A stretch of DNA of 64,000 bases from Deltaproteobacteria bacterium. Its GTDB lineage: Bacteria; Desulfobacterota; GWC2-55-46. Below are positions 17,810 through 28,428 of this stretch, piece by piece (positions within the stretch are counted from its first letter, which is position 1; each line of letters begins with the position of its first letter). Below the pieces are notes generated by a model that was not told the DNA's origin, did not search any database, and saw only the letters and a program-made list of their open reading frames with translations. The stretch is taken from contig JAIOIE010000018.1 in assembly GCA_019912665.1 (NCBI GenBank), positions 124,001-188,000 on the forward strand, written 5' to 3'. The translations under genes were made by a program, and so were the position numbers.

Positions 17810-17930
17810 AGGCTGCTGAAAAAGCCCAATCTGCTGCGTCGTCTTCAAAATTCGTCACTGCGTCGTACAAAAAAGTACGCCTCATTCCTCATTTTTCGAC
17901 TCCTTGCATCTTGAGCTTTTTGAGCAGCCT
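17810..17930. repeat. Dispersed palindromic repeat (aggctgctgaaaaagc family), full copy
   Basis: A 121-bp element bounded by inverted ends aggctgctgaaaaagc and gctttttgagcagcct (15 of 16 positions pair), with an internal gtac-aaaaaa-gtac palindrome. It lies in the gap between the 44-residue subunit gene and subunit I. A shortened relative is at 60597-60643. Repeats of this type are scattered in many delta-type genomes. Confidence 0.8.
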
Positions 17931-17989
17931 GAACGTGCTTTGAGTTTTTAACACCTGTTAGAACCCTGCGTCCGGGCAGCGCCCGGATG

Positions 17990-18124
17990 CTACTGAACTC
18001 CCCAGACGTCGGTGAGCCATTTGAGGTGGACGAACCATATGACGATGAAAACAACGAGGAATATGAGGGCGAGTACGAAAACGCCCGGCGCCTCGATTAT
18101 GTCCCTGTGGTCCTGTTTCGGCAT
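17990..18124 (-). CDS. 44-residue single-TM subunit of the haem-copper complex (candidate)
   Basis: A short gene with an excellent AGGAGGT Shine-Dalgarno before the ATG at 18124. The product begins MPKQDHRDIIEAPGVFVLAL and has one hydrophobic helix (about 14-32, VFVLALIFLVVFIVIWFVH) and ends LTDVWGVQ. Size and topology match the small accessory subunits of B-family haem-copper complexes. It lies between the CuA subunit and subunit I genes. There is no sequence motif to prove a role. Confidence 0.75.
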   Translation of the reverse strand: MPKQDHRDIIEAPGVFVLALIFLVVFIVIWFVHLKWLTDVWGVQ

Positions 18125-18362
18125 TTCAGACCTCCTTTCGGTTTGGCCTTAACAGCTTTAAAAATGTATCGCTCCGAGCCCTTCGTTTGTCATTCCGAGG
18201 CGAAGCCGAAGAATCTGCTTTCGGCCCATGATTTGGCGGTCACAGCCCGCCCTACAACCGAAATTCTGAATGTCCCCCTTTTCTAAAGGGGGACAAAGGG
18301 GGAATATAATCCGCTAAAGATAATCTCCCCTGCCCCCTCTTTATAAAAGAGGGGCTACCTAA
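18125..18362. repeat. Gene-free gap with fragments of dispersed repeats
   Basis: This gap interrupts the CuA-subunit/44-residue-gene pair. It holds a gtcattccgaggcgaagccgaag repeat fragment near 18188, a gtccccctt/aagggggac hairpin at 18272-18294 followed by aaagggggaatataat, and a cccctctttataaaagagggg hairpin at about 18333-18353. No coding signal is seen. Confidence 0.6.
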
Positions 18363-18899
18363 TCAGGCCTCAGGCTCCCTCACGTACATCTTCCCCACCA
18401 TCAGGTGATGGCCCAGGCCGCAGTATTCGTTGCAGACTATGTGGAACTCGCCGGACGTGGTCGGCGTAAGCGTAAGCACGTAGTCGAAGTCCGGGAGCAC
18501 CATGAAGTTCATGTTTATGGGCAGTATCGAGAACCCGTGCTGGATGTCAACTGACGAGAGGTGGAGCTTGTAGGTCCTGCCCTTCTCAAGCTCGACTATC
18601 GGGTACCACTGCCACATGGAGGCCCTTATGTAGACCGGCTCGTCGGGGTTGGGACGGACGACCGGAAAGCCCGCCTCCTCGCCGACCTGGTATTTCTGCA
18701 CCATGCCGTCGACGAGCTTGTCGAAGTCCTCGGCCGAGACCCTGTACGTCTCGGAGGGCGGGTTCTGCGCGCCCACGAAGTGGTAGACCGGCATGAAGAC
18801 GAACGAGACGAGCATCCAGATAAGGGCCAGCGCGACCCATATCCTCTCGTCCTTGCTAAGCGGGTTCCACCATACTCTTTCGGGTTCGTGTATCGCCAT
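18363..18899 (-). CDS. Haem-copper oxidase/reductase subunit II with CuA site
   Basis: 178 residues with an N-terminal TM anchor (about 21-39) and a periplasmic cupredoxin domain. The binuclear CuA ligands are complete: His121 (VDIQHGF), Cys156, Glu158 (main-chain ligand), Cys160, His164 and Met167 in CNEYCGLGHHLM. It takes electrons from a soluble donor (cytochrome c or cupredoxin) and passes them to subunit I. The length and single TM are typical of B-family subunit II. It starts 11 nt after the 52-residue gene, so the two are co-transcribed. Confidence 0.93.
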   Translation of the reverse strand: MAIHEPERVWWNPLSKDERIWVALALIWMLVSFVFMPVYHFVGAQNPPSETYRVSAEDFDKLVDGMVQKYQVGEEAGFPVVRPNPDEPVYIRASMWQWYPIVELEKGRTYKLHLSSVDIQHGFSILPINMNFMVLPDFDYVLTLTPTTSGEFHIVCNEYCGLGHHLMVGKMYVREPEA

Positions 18900-18910
18900 T
18901 TCCTACCTCC

Positions 18911-19069
18911 TTAAGGGGCCACGGGGAGCTGCGGCACCATTGCTATCTCGATGAGCCCCCATACCGTGTAGACAACCGTCGGCAGAACGACGCCGAGTAT
19001 CAGAAGAAGCCAGATGTTGTCGTAAAAGACCTGCCAGGCCGGTATCGGCCCATCCGCTTTTTCAGCCAT
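18911..19069 (-). CDS. 52-residue single-TM protein, first gene of the haem-copper unit
   Basis: A small gene with an AGGAGGAG Shine-Dalgarno before the ATG. The product starts MAEKADGPIPAWQVFYDNIW, has one long hydrophobic helix (about 20-43) and ends PQLPVAP. This resembles subunit IIa-like or other small subunits of B-family haem-copper enzymes. It lies 11 nt upstream of the CuA subunit gene and is the first gene after the candidate CRP/FNR-controlled promoter. Confidence 0.75.
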   Translation of the reverse strand: MAEKADGPIPAWQVFYDNIWLLLILGVVLPTVVYTVWGLIEIAMVPQLPVAP

Positions 19070-19135
19070 TTACTCCTCCTTTTTTGGCGTCTGCCGCCAC
19101 GAAGGTACACTTGTGCCGTTTTTCAGGCAAGTTCC

Positions 19136-19183
19136 GGGACACTATATAAGGATGCCCGTCGGGAAAAAAATGACATTTGTCAT
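19136..19183 (-). promoter_or_regulatory. CRP/FNR-like operator and -10 box of the haem-copper unit
   Basis: A perfect palindrome ATGACA-TT-TGTCAT at 19170-19183. On the minus strand TATATA/TATAGT (19148-19141) could be the -10, putting the palindrome centre 40.5-42.5 bp upstream of the start point, as for class II activation by CRP/FNR relatives (HcpR-, DNR- or FNR-like). The translation start is about 65 nt further on. Confidence 0.65.
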
Positions 19184-19436
19184 ATTTCCTGAACTTACTC
19201 TCTTCTCGGAACTGAGGGAAATCCAACGGCCGGTACGCGCCCTGTTACACACTCTTACTGGCCCGGGGGCCCCTGCTTCGTACGGCCGCTTAGTGCGGAA
19301 ATGGAAAGACTCGATGAATCGACGGGCGGACCCGTCCGCGGACAGCAACAACTTACCTCGCAAGAATTTATATCAATTCCGGGTATTTGTCAATAATTGA
19401 ACCTGACAGCCTCCCCTCCCCATTGTTTAATCAGGC

Positions 19437-19592
19437 GGGAGGGGATAAAGGGGGAGGGTGAAATTTCTTCACCCCCACCCTTCCCTCCCCCATCAAAGGG
19501 GGAGGGGTCAAAAACATACGCGCCGCAGGCAGCGGGGGATTCAACCCTTGTAGATTACATTCCCCCTTTCCAAAGGGGGATGTAGGGGGGAT
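19437..19592. repeat. C-rich short hairpins in a 545-nt gene-free gap
   Basis: The gap 19070-19614 holds the promoter described above and, near its right end, several poly-C/poly-G hairpins: ccctccccc-atcaaa-gggggaggg at about 19485-19508 and acattccccctttcc/aaagggggatgt at about 19557-19582. Such hairpins recur at 18272, 20757 and 27410. Nothing coding is seen. Confidence 0.6.
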
Positions 19593-19614
19593 TATATTAA
19601 TGTACGCACATATG

Positions 19615-20628
19615 CTATTCGCAGGCATCAGTCTCCCAGGTCTGGGGCCCGGAATCGTATTCGTACAGGCCGTTCCCGTCCGTGTCGGCTTCGATGCGGT
19701 ATTGCGTATCCGACAGGACCGTTAGCCGCGCCCTTGTAGGCCCTCCTCCTGCATCAGCCCCGGTAAGCACGAGGACGCCGTTCGAGGGCCAATCGCTTCC
19801 GTTGTAAAACCTGAGCGGGATCTGAGTTGAATATGTAATATAGCCGTAGTCGGGATGATAGAAACGCCCTCCCGTTATGGACTCTTCGATATAAGTATCG
19901 TAGTCCCTGAAGGTCATGCTCAGGTCTTCCAGCCGGTATACGGTCGAGCTGCCGTTTTCCTTGATAAGGAGGGTCATCTCCACAAGGGCCGGGACCACGG
20001 AGAAATCATAGAATATATCGCCTGCGACGGTCTGCGAATCGCCGCAGGGGGTGGTAAGGACGACATTGTTCAGGGAGAAACTGAGATTTTGTAGAGAAGC
20101 CGTATAAAAGTCCAGCTGTCCGGAAAAGCTTGCGTTCCCCGAATATGTATATCCGTCAAAGCAGAAACTGACGAAGGAGATGGTCCCGTAGTAGCTTCCG
20201 TCAAGCGTGTTGATATTTTCGTAAAAAACAGCGTATCCGGGGCTCCCGGGGCAATTGCCAGGGATGTACGACGTATTGGAGTATATGGCCCTCGCGTCCC
20301 CGGCTGAAGAAGAGGCCTCATTGTTACGCACCATCTCCTCAAGGAGCCTGGAGACAACCAGATAGAGCTGGTGGCCGGATTGTTTATTTGACGCGCCCGA
20401 GCTTAATGACGCGACCCCGCCGAGCGTTCCGGGGCCGCTCCCCTGCAAGGAGGTGGAGGATATCTCGTCGGCATTAGAATCAGTGATGCTCGCCTCGGTG
20501 GTAAGCCCGGCGTATGTAATGGCAGGCGCAGAGGCGCTGTCGCCGTCGCCGCCGCACGAGGCAAGGACGAAAATACCTAGTATAAGGAAGAATACAGATG
20601 CGCTTGTCCCTCTTGCGGCTCCCCTCAT
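19615..20628 (-). CDS. Putative lipoprotein of unknown function
   Basis: 337 residues. The signal peptide ends in a lipobox (VLASC, Cys about 24) followed by a Gly/Asp/Ser-rich linker. The remainder is rich in Tyr, Ser, Gly and Thr with alternating beta-type patterns (GTISFVSFCFDGYTYSGNAS, LRFYNGSDW) and a calcium-site-like DTDGNGLYEYDSG near the C-terminus. I do not recognise a family. A GGGGGAG Shine-Dalgarno precedes the ATG. It is monocistronic, flanked by repeats, and probably outer-membrane anchored facing the periplasm. Confidence 0.7.
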   Translation of the reverse strand: MRGAARGTSASVFFLILGIFVLASCGGDGDSASAPAITYAGLTTEASITDSNADEISSTSLQGSGPGTLGGVASLSSGASNKQSGHQLYLVVSRLLEEMVRNNEASSSAGDARAIYSNTSYIPGNCPGSPGYAVFYENINTLDGSYYGTISFVSFCFDGYTYSGNASFSGQLDFYTASLQNLSFSLNNVVLTTPCGDSQTVAGDIFYDFSVVPALVEMTLLIKENGSSTVYRLEDLSMTFRDYDTYIEESITGGRFYHPDYGYITYSTQIPLRFYNGSDWPSNGVLVLTGADAGGGPTRARLTVLSDTQYRIEADTDGNGLYEYDSGPQTWETDACE

Positions 20629-20756
20629 GTCTCCCCCCGGTGAAAAGCATCTGGCTGCGCTGGCTAAAATCAGCTTACAGATATATCAGTTGAGGTCCGT
20701 TGTCAACAGATATTGGGGCCTGATACTCGGGCCTGATTAATTTTCGGGCAACAATT

Positions 20757-20906
20757 TCCCTACCTTTCTAAAGCGGGATGTAGGGGGAATATCAATGAAT
20801 GCGTTATGACACTGCCGTCATTGCGAGGGACGCAAGTCCCGAAGCAATCTCATGCACTTCTGAATTAATATGAGATTGCCACGGCGCTAAAGAGCCTCGC
20901 AATGAC
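20757..20906. repeat. Dispersed repeats: C/G hairpin and gtcattgcgagg palindrome
   Basis: 20757-20790 is a degenerate ccctttctaaagcggg hairpin followed by atgtagggggaat. 20817-20906 is a 90-bp element whose ends gtcattgcgagg and cctcgcaatgac are exact inverted repeats, with further pairing of gaagcaatctcat and atgagattgc. A related copy lies at 22756-22832. Confidence 0.75.
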
Positions 20907-20955
20907 TGCAATCGGTTAATCTCTCCCCTGTCCCTTCCTTAGGAAAGAGGGGAGG

Positions 20956-20994
20956 AACAAAAAAAACGGGGCAGGCTTTTAAGCCTGCCCCGTT
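20956..20994 (-). terminator. Rho-independent terminator of the porin gene
   Basis: A 14-bp stem (aacggggcaggctt and complement) with a 2-nt loop is followed on the minus strand by a T-run (TTTTTTTTGTTCC), 27 nt after the porin stop codon. Confidence 0.9.
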
Positions 20995-21020
20995 CGGTTG
21001 TGCTTATTCAGACGACCGGA

Positions 21021-22286
21021 TTAGAACTTTGCGGTTATCTGGAGGTACGCCCAGTCCTGGTCATCGTCAGAGGTCCCAGCCGGGGTTATACCATCGCCGG
21101 GCATGAAGCGGGCTGCGCCAGCCTCGATGGTCAGGTTGTTATTGTACTTGTAGGTGGCCACGAGGTCGATTTCGCTGCCGAGCTCGTCGTCAGCGCCAGC
21201 GCCGGTGGTGCTGCCGTGGTCGACGCCGGTGGCCTCGTTCTCAGTGTAGTTCCAATACGCCACATACACCCTGAGCTTCTCGCTGATATCGGCCGAGGCA
21301 TTGAGGCTCCAGGCCTGGATATCAGACCAGGTGTTCACGACATCGCCGATGCCAAAGTGGCCGTGGTTGGTCGGGAAGAGCTGGTTGAATGTCTCGTTAT
21401 CGTTGTCATTCGGGTTGTCATCGCCGGTGGCGTAGTCATACTCCGCGCCTATCCTGAGGTTCATGGGAGCGCCGGGGATGGTGTAGCCTACTTTCGCGGC
21501 AAGGGCCCAAGCCTTTATGTCCACCGTGTTCGATACCTCACCGAACTGGTAAGGGAACTCGACGGTGTAGTCCAGGCCTGCTGCGGAGCCCGCGAGCCTG
21601 GCGCCTATTGTGTAGCGCTCGTCACCAATTGTTCCGCCACCTACACCTGTGTGAACATTAAGGAGGTACACATCAAGGGTGTTGTTCGGGATCAGCTGGC
21701 CGAGGGTGGCATAGACGCCAGTCAGGGTGGTGTCATCGTTGCTGCCGGCAGTGGCTGACGTGGTTTCAGTGAGTGTCATCCTGAAGAGGTCTACATTTAT
21801 GCCATCCTGCACGTAGTTGAACTTGAGGCCCTCAAAAGCCCTGGCGTTATTCGACCAGCCGAAGGAACCGATGAGCCTCTGGTCGCCGTAGTTGAGCTCC
21901 TGGCGGCCTATCCTGAAGTTGACAGGAGTGTCGAAGATGTTGGTTACATTGAGGTATGCTTCGTGAATATCAACCTGCTGATTGGTCTGCTGAGTGTCCG
22001 TGAGGAGTCCGTTAGTACCGTCCGCGCCAAAAAGCCTCGTGTCCTGAAGTGTGATCTTTACCGAGACATCGTCGCTGGCCTGGGCGTTTGCCGTGAGCCT
22101 GATCCTCTGGCCTATGAACGCCCTGTTATCATCGTCTGCAACAGTATCAGTGTCGTTGAAGTCCTGGTTGTTCCTGTACTCACCCCTTGCCCTGTACTCC
22201 CCGTTAAATGTTACGTCAGCACTCGCGGGGGCCGTCCAAGCCACGGTCACCGCAGCCGCAAAAACAGACAACAAGATTCTCTTCAT
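21021..22286 (-). CDS. Outer-membrane porin (alginate-export-like beta-barrel family)
   Basis: 421 residues from the ATG at 22286, which has GGAGGAAGAG upstream; the frame is open further upstream but without signal. The signal peptide runs from MKRILLSVFAAAV to about ASA-D. The mature part has amphipathic beta strands throughout, including GEYRARGEYRNNQDFNDTD, GQRIRLTANAQASDDV, VDIHEAYLNV, NFRIGRQELNYGDQRLIGSF and a C-terminal strand ending in Phe (AYLQITAKF). The IGRQxLxYGDxRL segment is typical of the alginate_exp/DUF1302-like porins. The substrate cannot be inferred. It is a single gene with its own terminator. Confidence 0.85.
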   Translation of the reverse strand: MKRILLSVFAAAVTVAWTAPASADVTFNGEYRARGEYRNNQDFNDTDTVADDDNRAFIGQRIRLTANAQASDDVSVKITLQDTRLFGADGTNGLLTDTQQTNQQVDIHEAYLNVTNIFDTPVNFRIGRQELNYGDQRLIGSFGWSNNARAFEGLKFNYVQDGINVDLFRMTLTETTSATAGSNDDTTLTGVYATLGQLIPNNTLDVYLLNVHTGVGGGTIGDERYTIGARLAGSAAGLDYTVEFPYQFGEVSNTVDIKAWALAAKVGYTIPGAPMNLRIGAEYDYATGDDNPNDNDNETFNQLFPTNHGHFGIGDVVNTWSDIQAWSLNASADISEKLRVYVAYWNYTENEATGVDHGSTTGAGADDELGSEIDLVATYKYNNNLTIEAGAARFMPGDGITPAGTSDDDQDWAYLQITAKF

Positions 22287-22755
22287 TCGTCTCTTCCTCC
22301 TTCTTCTGTGTGAGTTAGTACTGCACTTCTGCGATATAAGCGCATGACTTACATGCGCCTGGGGCTCAGCGTCAACGGTGCGCGAAGATATTAAAGAGAC
22401 TCTTGCCGGTTCTTTCTGGTGCGCGCGGCGCACCCTGCCTGCGGTATTAAATCCATCCGTGGGTGCGCGCGGCGGCACCAACGGCTCTTGTTTTGAGTTT
22501 TCTTTTTTTCGGGAGCCGCTTGCAGTTTCATCATTAGTTCGATACCAACTTCTGCTCGCTACGGTACGGCTTAATGGACTTGACTGAGACTGGACTTCAA
22601 GAACTCCTCGCCTAAATCGGCAAGGCCTGGTCGGGATTTTGGCTTATTTTTGACGACTTTATACAACACCCCGAATATGCTGTCAAGCTTTTTAGTTAAA
22701 AAATCTTGAAAAAAACATTAAATCGTAAAAATGAGAACCGAAGCCGCGTTTATTA
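22287..22755. other. Gene-free region upstream of the porin
   Basis: About 470 nt with the presumed porin promoter (minus strand), AT-rich around 22660-22740. I see no convincing promoter hexamers, RNA gene or coding signal beyond the open but unsupported upstream extension of the porin frame. Confidence 0.5.
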
Positions 22756-22832
22756 TCATTGCGGGGGACGCATGTCCCGAAGCAATCTACTTTTAAAACG
22801 GGATTGCTTCGTCGTTTCACTCCTCGCAATGA
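22756..22832. repeat. tcattgcg palindromic repeat, second copy
   Basis: Ends tcattgcg and cgcaatga are inverted; the inner parts (gaagcaatct...gggattgcttcg) pair as in the copy at 20817-20906. It lies 50 nt after the kdsD stop codon. Confidence 0.75.
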
Positions 22833-22885
22833 CAGGGAAAAAGAGAATTAATCAGAGCTCCCCAAGCAAATGACAAACATGCGCG

Positions 22886-23851
22886 CTACACCACCCCGGC
22901 CTTCAATAAGTCGTGCATGTGGACGACGCCGATAGTGGCGCCGTCCTCGCCCGTGACGAAAAGCGAGGTTATCGAATGCTCCTCCATCATGCGGAGCGCA
23001 ACCTCCGCGAGCGAGTCGCCCTGTATGGTCTTGGGGTTCCTGTGCATCACCTCTCCGGCTGAAAGGCCCATTATGTCCGAGCCCTTCTCAAGCGCCCTCC
23101 TTAAGTCGCCGTCGGTTATGACGCCCGCGAGCCTCTCGCCCTCGAAAACGCCCGTAAGGCCCATGCGCTTTGCGGTCATCTCGAATATGGCGTCCTTCAT
23201 TGAGGCGCCGGGGCCGACTCCAGGCATGGCCGCGCCGCTGTGCATAAGCTCCGATACTTTCTGGAGCTTCCTCCCGAGGCTTCCCGCAGGATGGAGCCCG
23301 GCGAAGTCCTCGACCTTGAATCCCTTCTTCTCTATGAGGGCCACGGCGAGCGCGTCGCCCATGGCGAGCGTGGCCGTGGTCGAGGCCGTGGGCGCGAGCC
23401 CGAGCGGGCAGGCCTCCTCGGCCACACCCACGTCGAGGACGGCGTCGCCGTGCCGGGCAAGGGTCGAGTCCTTCCGCCCGGTCATGGCTATCATCTTAAG
23501 CCCCATCCTCTTTACGATGGGTATTATCTTTGTAAGCTCCTCGGTTTCGCCGGAATTCGAGATGGCTATGAGGACGTCGGTCTTCATGAGCATCCCGAGG
23601 TCCCCGTGGACGCCCTCGGCCGGGTGGAGGAAAAAGGACGGCGTGCCGGTGGAGGCGAGAGTGGAGGCTATCTTCTGCCCGATGATGCCGGATTTGCCCA
23701 TGCCTGAGACCACGACCTTGCCGGTTACGGCGCAGATGATGTCAACGGCCCTGGTGAAGTCGTCGTCAAGCCTCCCGATAAGCGCCCTCACGGCCTCGGC
23801 CTCGATGGCGAGCACCCTTTTCGCGGTCTCTATGGCGTCCTTGGTCAGCAT
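22886..23851 (-). CDS. kdsD: D-arabinose 5-phosphate isomerase (KdsD/KpsF)
   Basis: 321 residues: an N-terminal SIS sugar-isomerase domain (SGMGKSGIIGQKIASTLAST, HPAEGVHGDLGM, ISNSGETEEL) followed by a tandem CBS pair (about 205-321). It converts ribulose 5-phosphate to arabinose 5-phosphate, the first committed step of Kdo synthesis. It is the last gene of kdsB-pyrG-kdsA-kdsD. Confidence 0.94.
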   Translation of the reverse strand: MLTKDAIETAKRVLAIEAEAVRALIGRLDDDFTRAVDIICAVTGKVVVSGMGKSGIIGQKIASTLASTGTPSFFLHPAEGVHGDLGMLMKTDVLIAISNSGETEELTKIIPIVKRMGLKMIAMTGRKDSTLARHGDAVLDVGVAEEACPLGLAPTASTTATLAMGDALAVALIEKKGFKVEDFAGLHPAGSLGRKLQKVSELMHSGAAMPGVGPGASMKDAIFEMTAKRMGLTGVFEGERLAGVITDGDLRRALEKGSDIMGLSAGEVMHRNPKTIQGDSLAEVALRMMEEHSITSLFVTGEDGATIGVVHMHDLLKAGVV

Positions 23852-23952
23852 ATGGCTCGTTACAAACTCCCTCTGATGGGGACCGGTGGATCAGGCATTC
23901 TCATTTTAATCAAGCGAGCGGATTTTAAAATGATAAAAAGCAGGTTTTCAGA

Positions 23953-26515
<2,563 letters not shown>

Positions 26516-26559
26516 CTATAACCTGAAACCACTGTCGATTTGAACTACTTTTTACGGCT

Positions 26560-27297
26560 TCAGCCATTTATTTTTATCAACCCGCGCACTTTTTCCAGGT
26601 CTTCGGGGGTATCCACGGAGACGGGATTATAATCGACCTCCACGACCTTTATCCTGAGCCCGTTCTCAAGGGCGCGGAGCTGCTCGAGCATCTCGGTATT
26701 CTCAAGCGGAGAGGATTCAAGCCGCGTGAACTCGAATAGCGCGTCCCGCCTGTAAACATAAAGCCCTATGTGCTTATAGGGCGGGGAATGAAGTTCTTTG
26801 AACGGAGTGCGTCCGCAGGGGATGGGGCTCCGGGAAAAATAGAGGGCGTTTCCGTCCCTGTCCGTCACCACCTTGACCGCGTTCGGGTTCCGGTACTCTT
26901 CTTCGATTGTTATCCTCGTCTTGAGAGTGCAGATACGGACTTCCGGGTCGTCGAGCATGGGGCGGATCGCGGCGTCTATGCAGCGGGGGTCCATAAGGGG
27001 CTCGTCCCCCTGGAGGTTTACGATTATTTCGGCGTCGGTTGAAAGGGCGGCCTCGGCCACCCTGTCCGTGCCCGATGAGTGCGAGGCCGAGGTCATGACA
27101 GCCCTCCCGCCGAGGGAATGGACCGCGTCCAGGATCCTCCTGTCGTCGGTAGCAACGGAAATCTCACTCGGGAGGCCCGCCGCCATCGCCCTTTCGTATA
27201 CCCGCCAGACCATCGGCTTTCCGTTTATGTCAGCAAGGGGCTTTCCTTCCAGGCGGGTGGAGGCGTACCTGGCCGGGATTATGACGGCGATTTTCAT
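26560..27297 (-). CDS. kdsB: CMP-Kdo synthetase (3-deoxy-manno-octulosonate cytidylyltransferase)
   Basis: 245 residues, a nucleotidyltransferase beginning MKIAVIIPARYASTRLEGKP, with VNLQGDEPLMDP and YFSRSPIPCGR as further family motifs. It activates Kdo with CTP for transfer to lipid A. It is first in the kdsB-pyrG-kdsA-kdsD unit and supports an LPS-bearing outer membrane. Confidence 0.96.
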   Translation of the reverse strand: MKIAVIIPARYASTRLEGKPLADINGKPMVWRVYERAMAAGLPSEISVATDDRRILDAVHSLGGRAVMTSASHSSGTDRVAEAALSTDAEIIVNLQGDEPLMDPRCIDAAIRPMLDDPEVRICTLKTRITIEEEYRNPNAVKVVTDRDGNALYFSRSPIPCGRTPFKELHSPPYKHIGLYVYRRDALFEFTRLESSPLENTEMLEQLRALENGLRIKVVEVDYNPVSVDTPEDLEKVRGLIKING

Positions 27298-27547
27298 TCA
27301 CGCCAATATATCAAAACGGGTTTTGAAGTCAATAGGGGAGGACTGTGGTTTTTTGGGGGGATTTGCCCCTCCCCTCGACGGGGGAGGCCGGGCGGGGGTT
27401 AAGGACAGTCCCCCTTTCCCTAAAGGGTGGCCGGGGGAATTAAATTGCCCCCTTCTGACCTAGCCCGTTATTTTACCGGACTCCGGGCCGCATCATTATA
27501 TATAGGGGACGCACCGGGGCCCGGCCGCCCTGCCCCGGACATTCGCG

Positions 27548-27576
27548 TTGACACTAAACAGGCGCTATGATATTTT
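27548..27576 (+). promoter_or_regulatory. Sigma70-type promoter of tRNA-Leu (CAA)
   Basis: TTGACA at 27548-27553, a 17-bp spacer and TATTTT at 27571-27576, with the predicted start point about 25 nt before the tRNA. The rest of 27298-27547 is gene-free and holds a C/G hairpin fragment (about 27408-27435). Confidence 0.6.
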
Positions 27577-27607
27577 TCCCGGTGAATTTCCTTTCAGTCC
27601 ATCTCAT

Positions 27608-27695
27608 GCCGGAGTGGTGAAACTGGCAGACGCGCGGGACTCAAAATCCCGTGGGGTATCCCCCCGTGCGGGTTCGACCCCCGCCTCCGGCACCA
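27608..27695 (+). tRNA. tRNA-Leu (CAA)
   Basis: An 88-nt class II tRNA: acceptor GCCGGAG/CTCCGGC, anticodon stem GGGA/TCCC with loop CTCAAAA (anticodon CAA), a long variable arm, T-arm GCGGG-TTCGACC-CCCGC and an encoded CCA. Confidence 0.96.
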
Positions 27696-27884
27696 AATAC
27701 CCAATTGATTTGATAACGGTGGGCACAGTCAACCGTACATTACTGTCTTGAACTGCGCGAGCATATGCCTTATTAAATGACACCGTGCACGTTCCCTCAG
27801 CTTCAGTCCTTGATGCTTTAGCCTATCTTCTGGAGTAAACGTGAGCAAGCTAAAGGGGAATTAGCGCATAATGCAACCAGCCTC

Positions 27885-27915
27885 GTAGGTCGGGTTAGCA
27901 AAGCGTAACCCGACA
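27885..27915. repeat. gtcgggtta/taacccgac palindromic repeat
   Basis: Nine-bp perfect arms around gcaaagcg at 27889-27914. A half copy (gcaggtcgggttaa) is at about 29498-29511. Both lie just outside terminators of minus-strand genes. Confidence 0.65.
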
Positions 27916-27935
27916 ACTTAAATTTCTCCGCGCAA

Positions 27936-27967
27936 AAAAAGGGGCAGCCAATTGGCTGCCCCTTTTT
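27936..27967 (-). terminator. Terminator of the BON lipoprotein gene
   Basis: A perfectly symmetric hairpin, aaaaaggggcagccaa and its complement, ending in TTTTT on both strands, 27 nt after the stop codon. Confidence 0.9.
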
Positions 27968-27994
27968 GTTAAACTCCTCAAAAAAAATAACGCC

Positions 27995-28324
27995 CTATCC
28001 TCTCGGCGGGGGCGGTGTTTGCAGGTTGTTCTGCACCGAGACGACGCCCGGGACCTCCCTGGCTATCTCGGCCGCCCTTCTGGCGTCTTCACTGGTGTTC
28101 ACAAACCCGTTCAGCTGGACGACGCCCCTGTAGGTGTCCACGTCTATCTGGAGCGCCCGCAACGCCTCGTCCTGCAGGAGGTTGGCCTTTACACGCGAAG
28201 TTATCGTCGAGTCGTCTACGGTCTCTCCCGCGGTCCTTGTCGTTTCGGTCGCGGCGCAGGCGCTCAGAATGGCTACGAGAATGAAAGCTGCAACGAACCT
28301 TGATACGGTATGATATCTGGCCAT
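27995..28324 (-). CDS. BON-domain lipoprotein
   Basis: 109 residues with a lipoprotein signal (AILSAC, Cys about 23) and one BON domain (about 37-100: DSTITSRVKANLLQDE, GVVQLNGFVNTSEDA, VPGVVSVQNNL), like half of OsmY. BON domains bind membranes or envelope polymers; a periplasmic stress or envelope role is likely. It is monocistronic with its own terminator. Confidence 0.88.
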   Translation of the reverse strand: MARYHTVSRFVAAFILVAILSACAATETTRTAGETVDDSTITSRVKANLLQDEALRALQIDVDTYRGVVQLNGFVNTSEDARRAAEIAREVPGVVSVQNNLQTPPPPRG

Positions 28325-28428
28325 GATCGCGCTCCTTTTCTGTTTAAAATGCCCCTACAGAAAAGGATATACCATACTGAACGCGTGTCAAATTCAGCAC
28401 TGATTTCGAAGGCGTCCTGGCAAACGCT

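Noticed and set aside
18125-18362. Plus-strand frame 17987-18286 as a gene
   Set aside because: It is antisense to the 44-residue subunit gene, which has a strong Shine-Dalgarno, and then runs through repeats.
21021-22481. N-terminal 65-residue extension of the porin
   Set aside because: A Shine-Dalgarno and signal peptide begin at 22286; the upstream residues are Arg-rich and unlike any leader.
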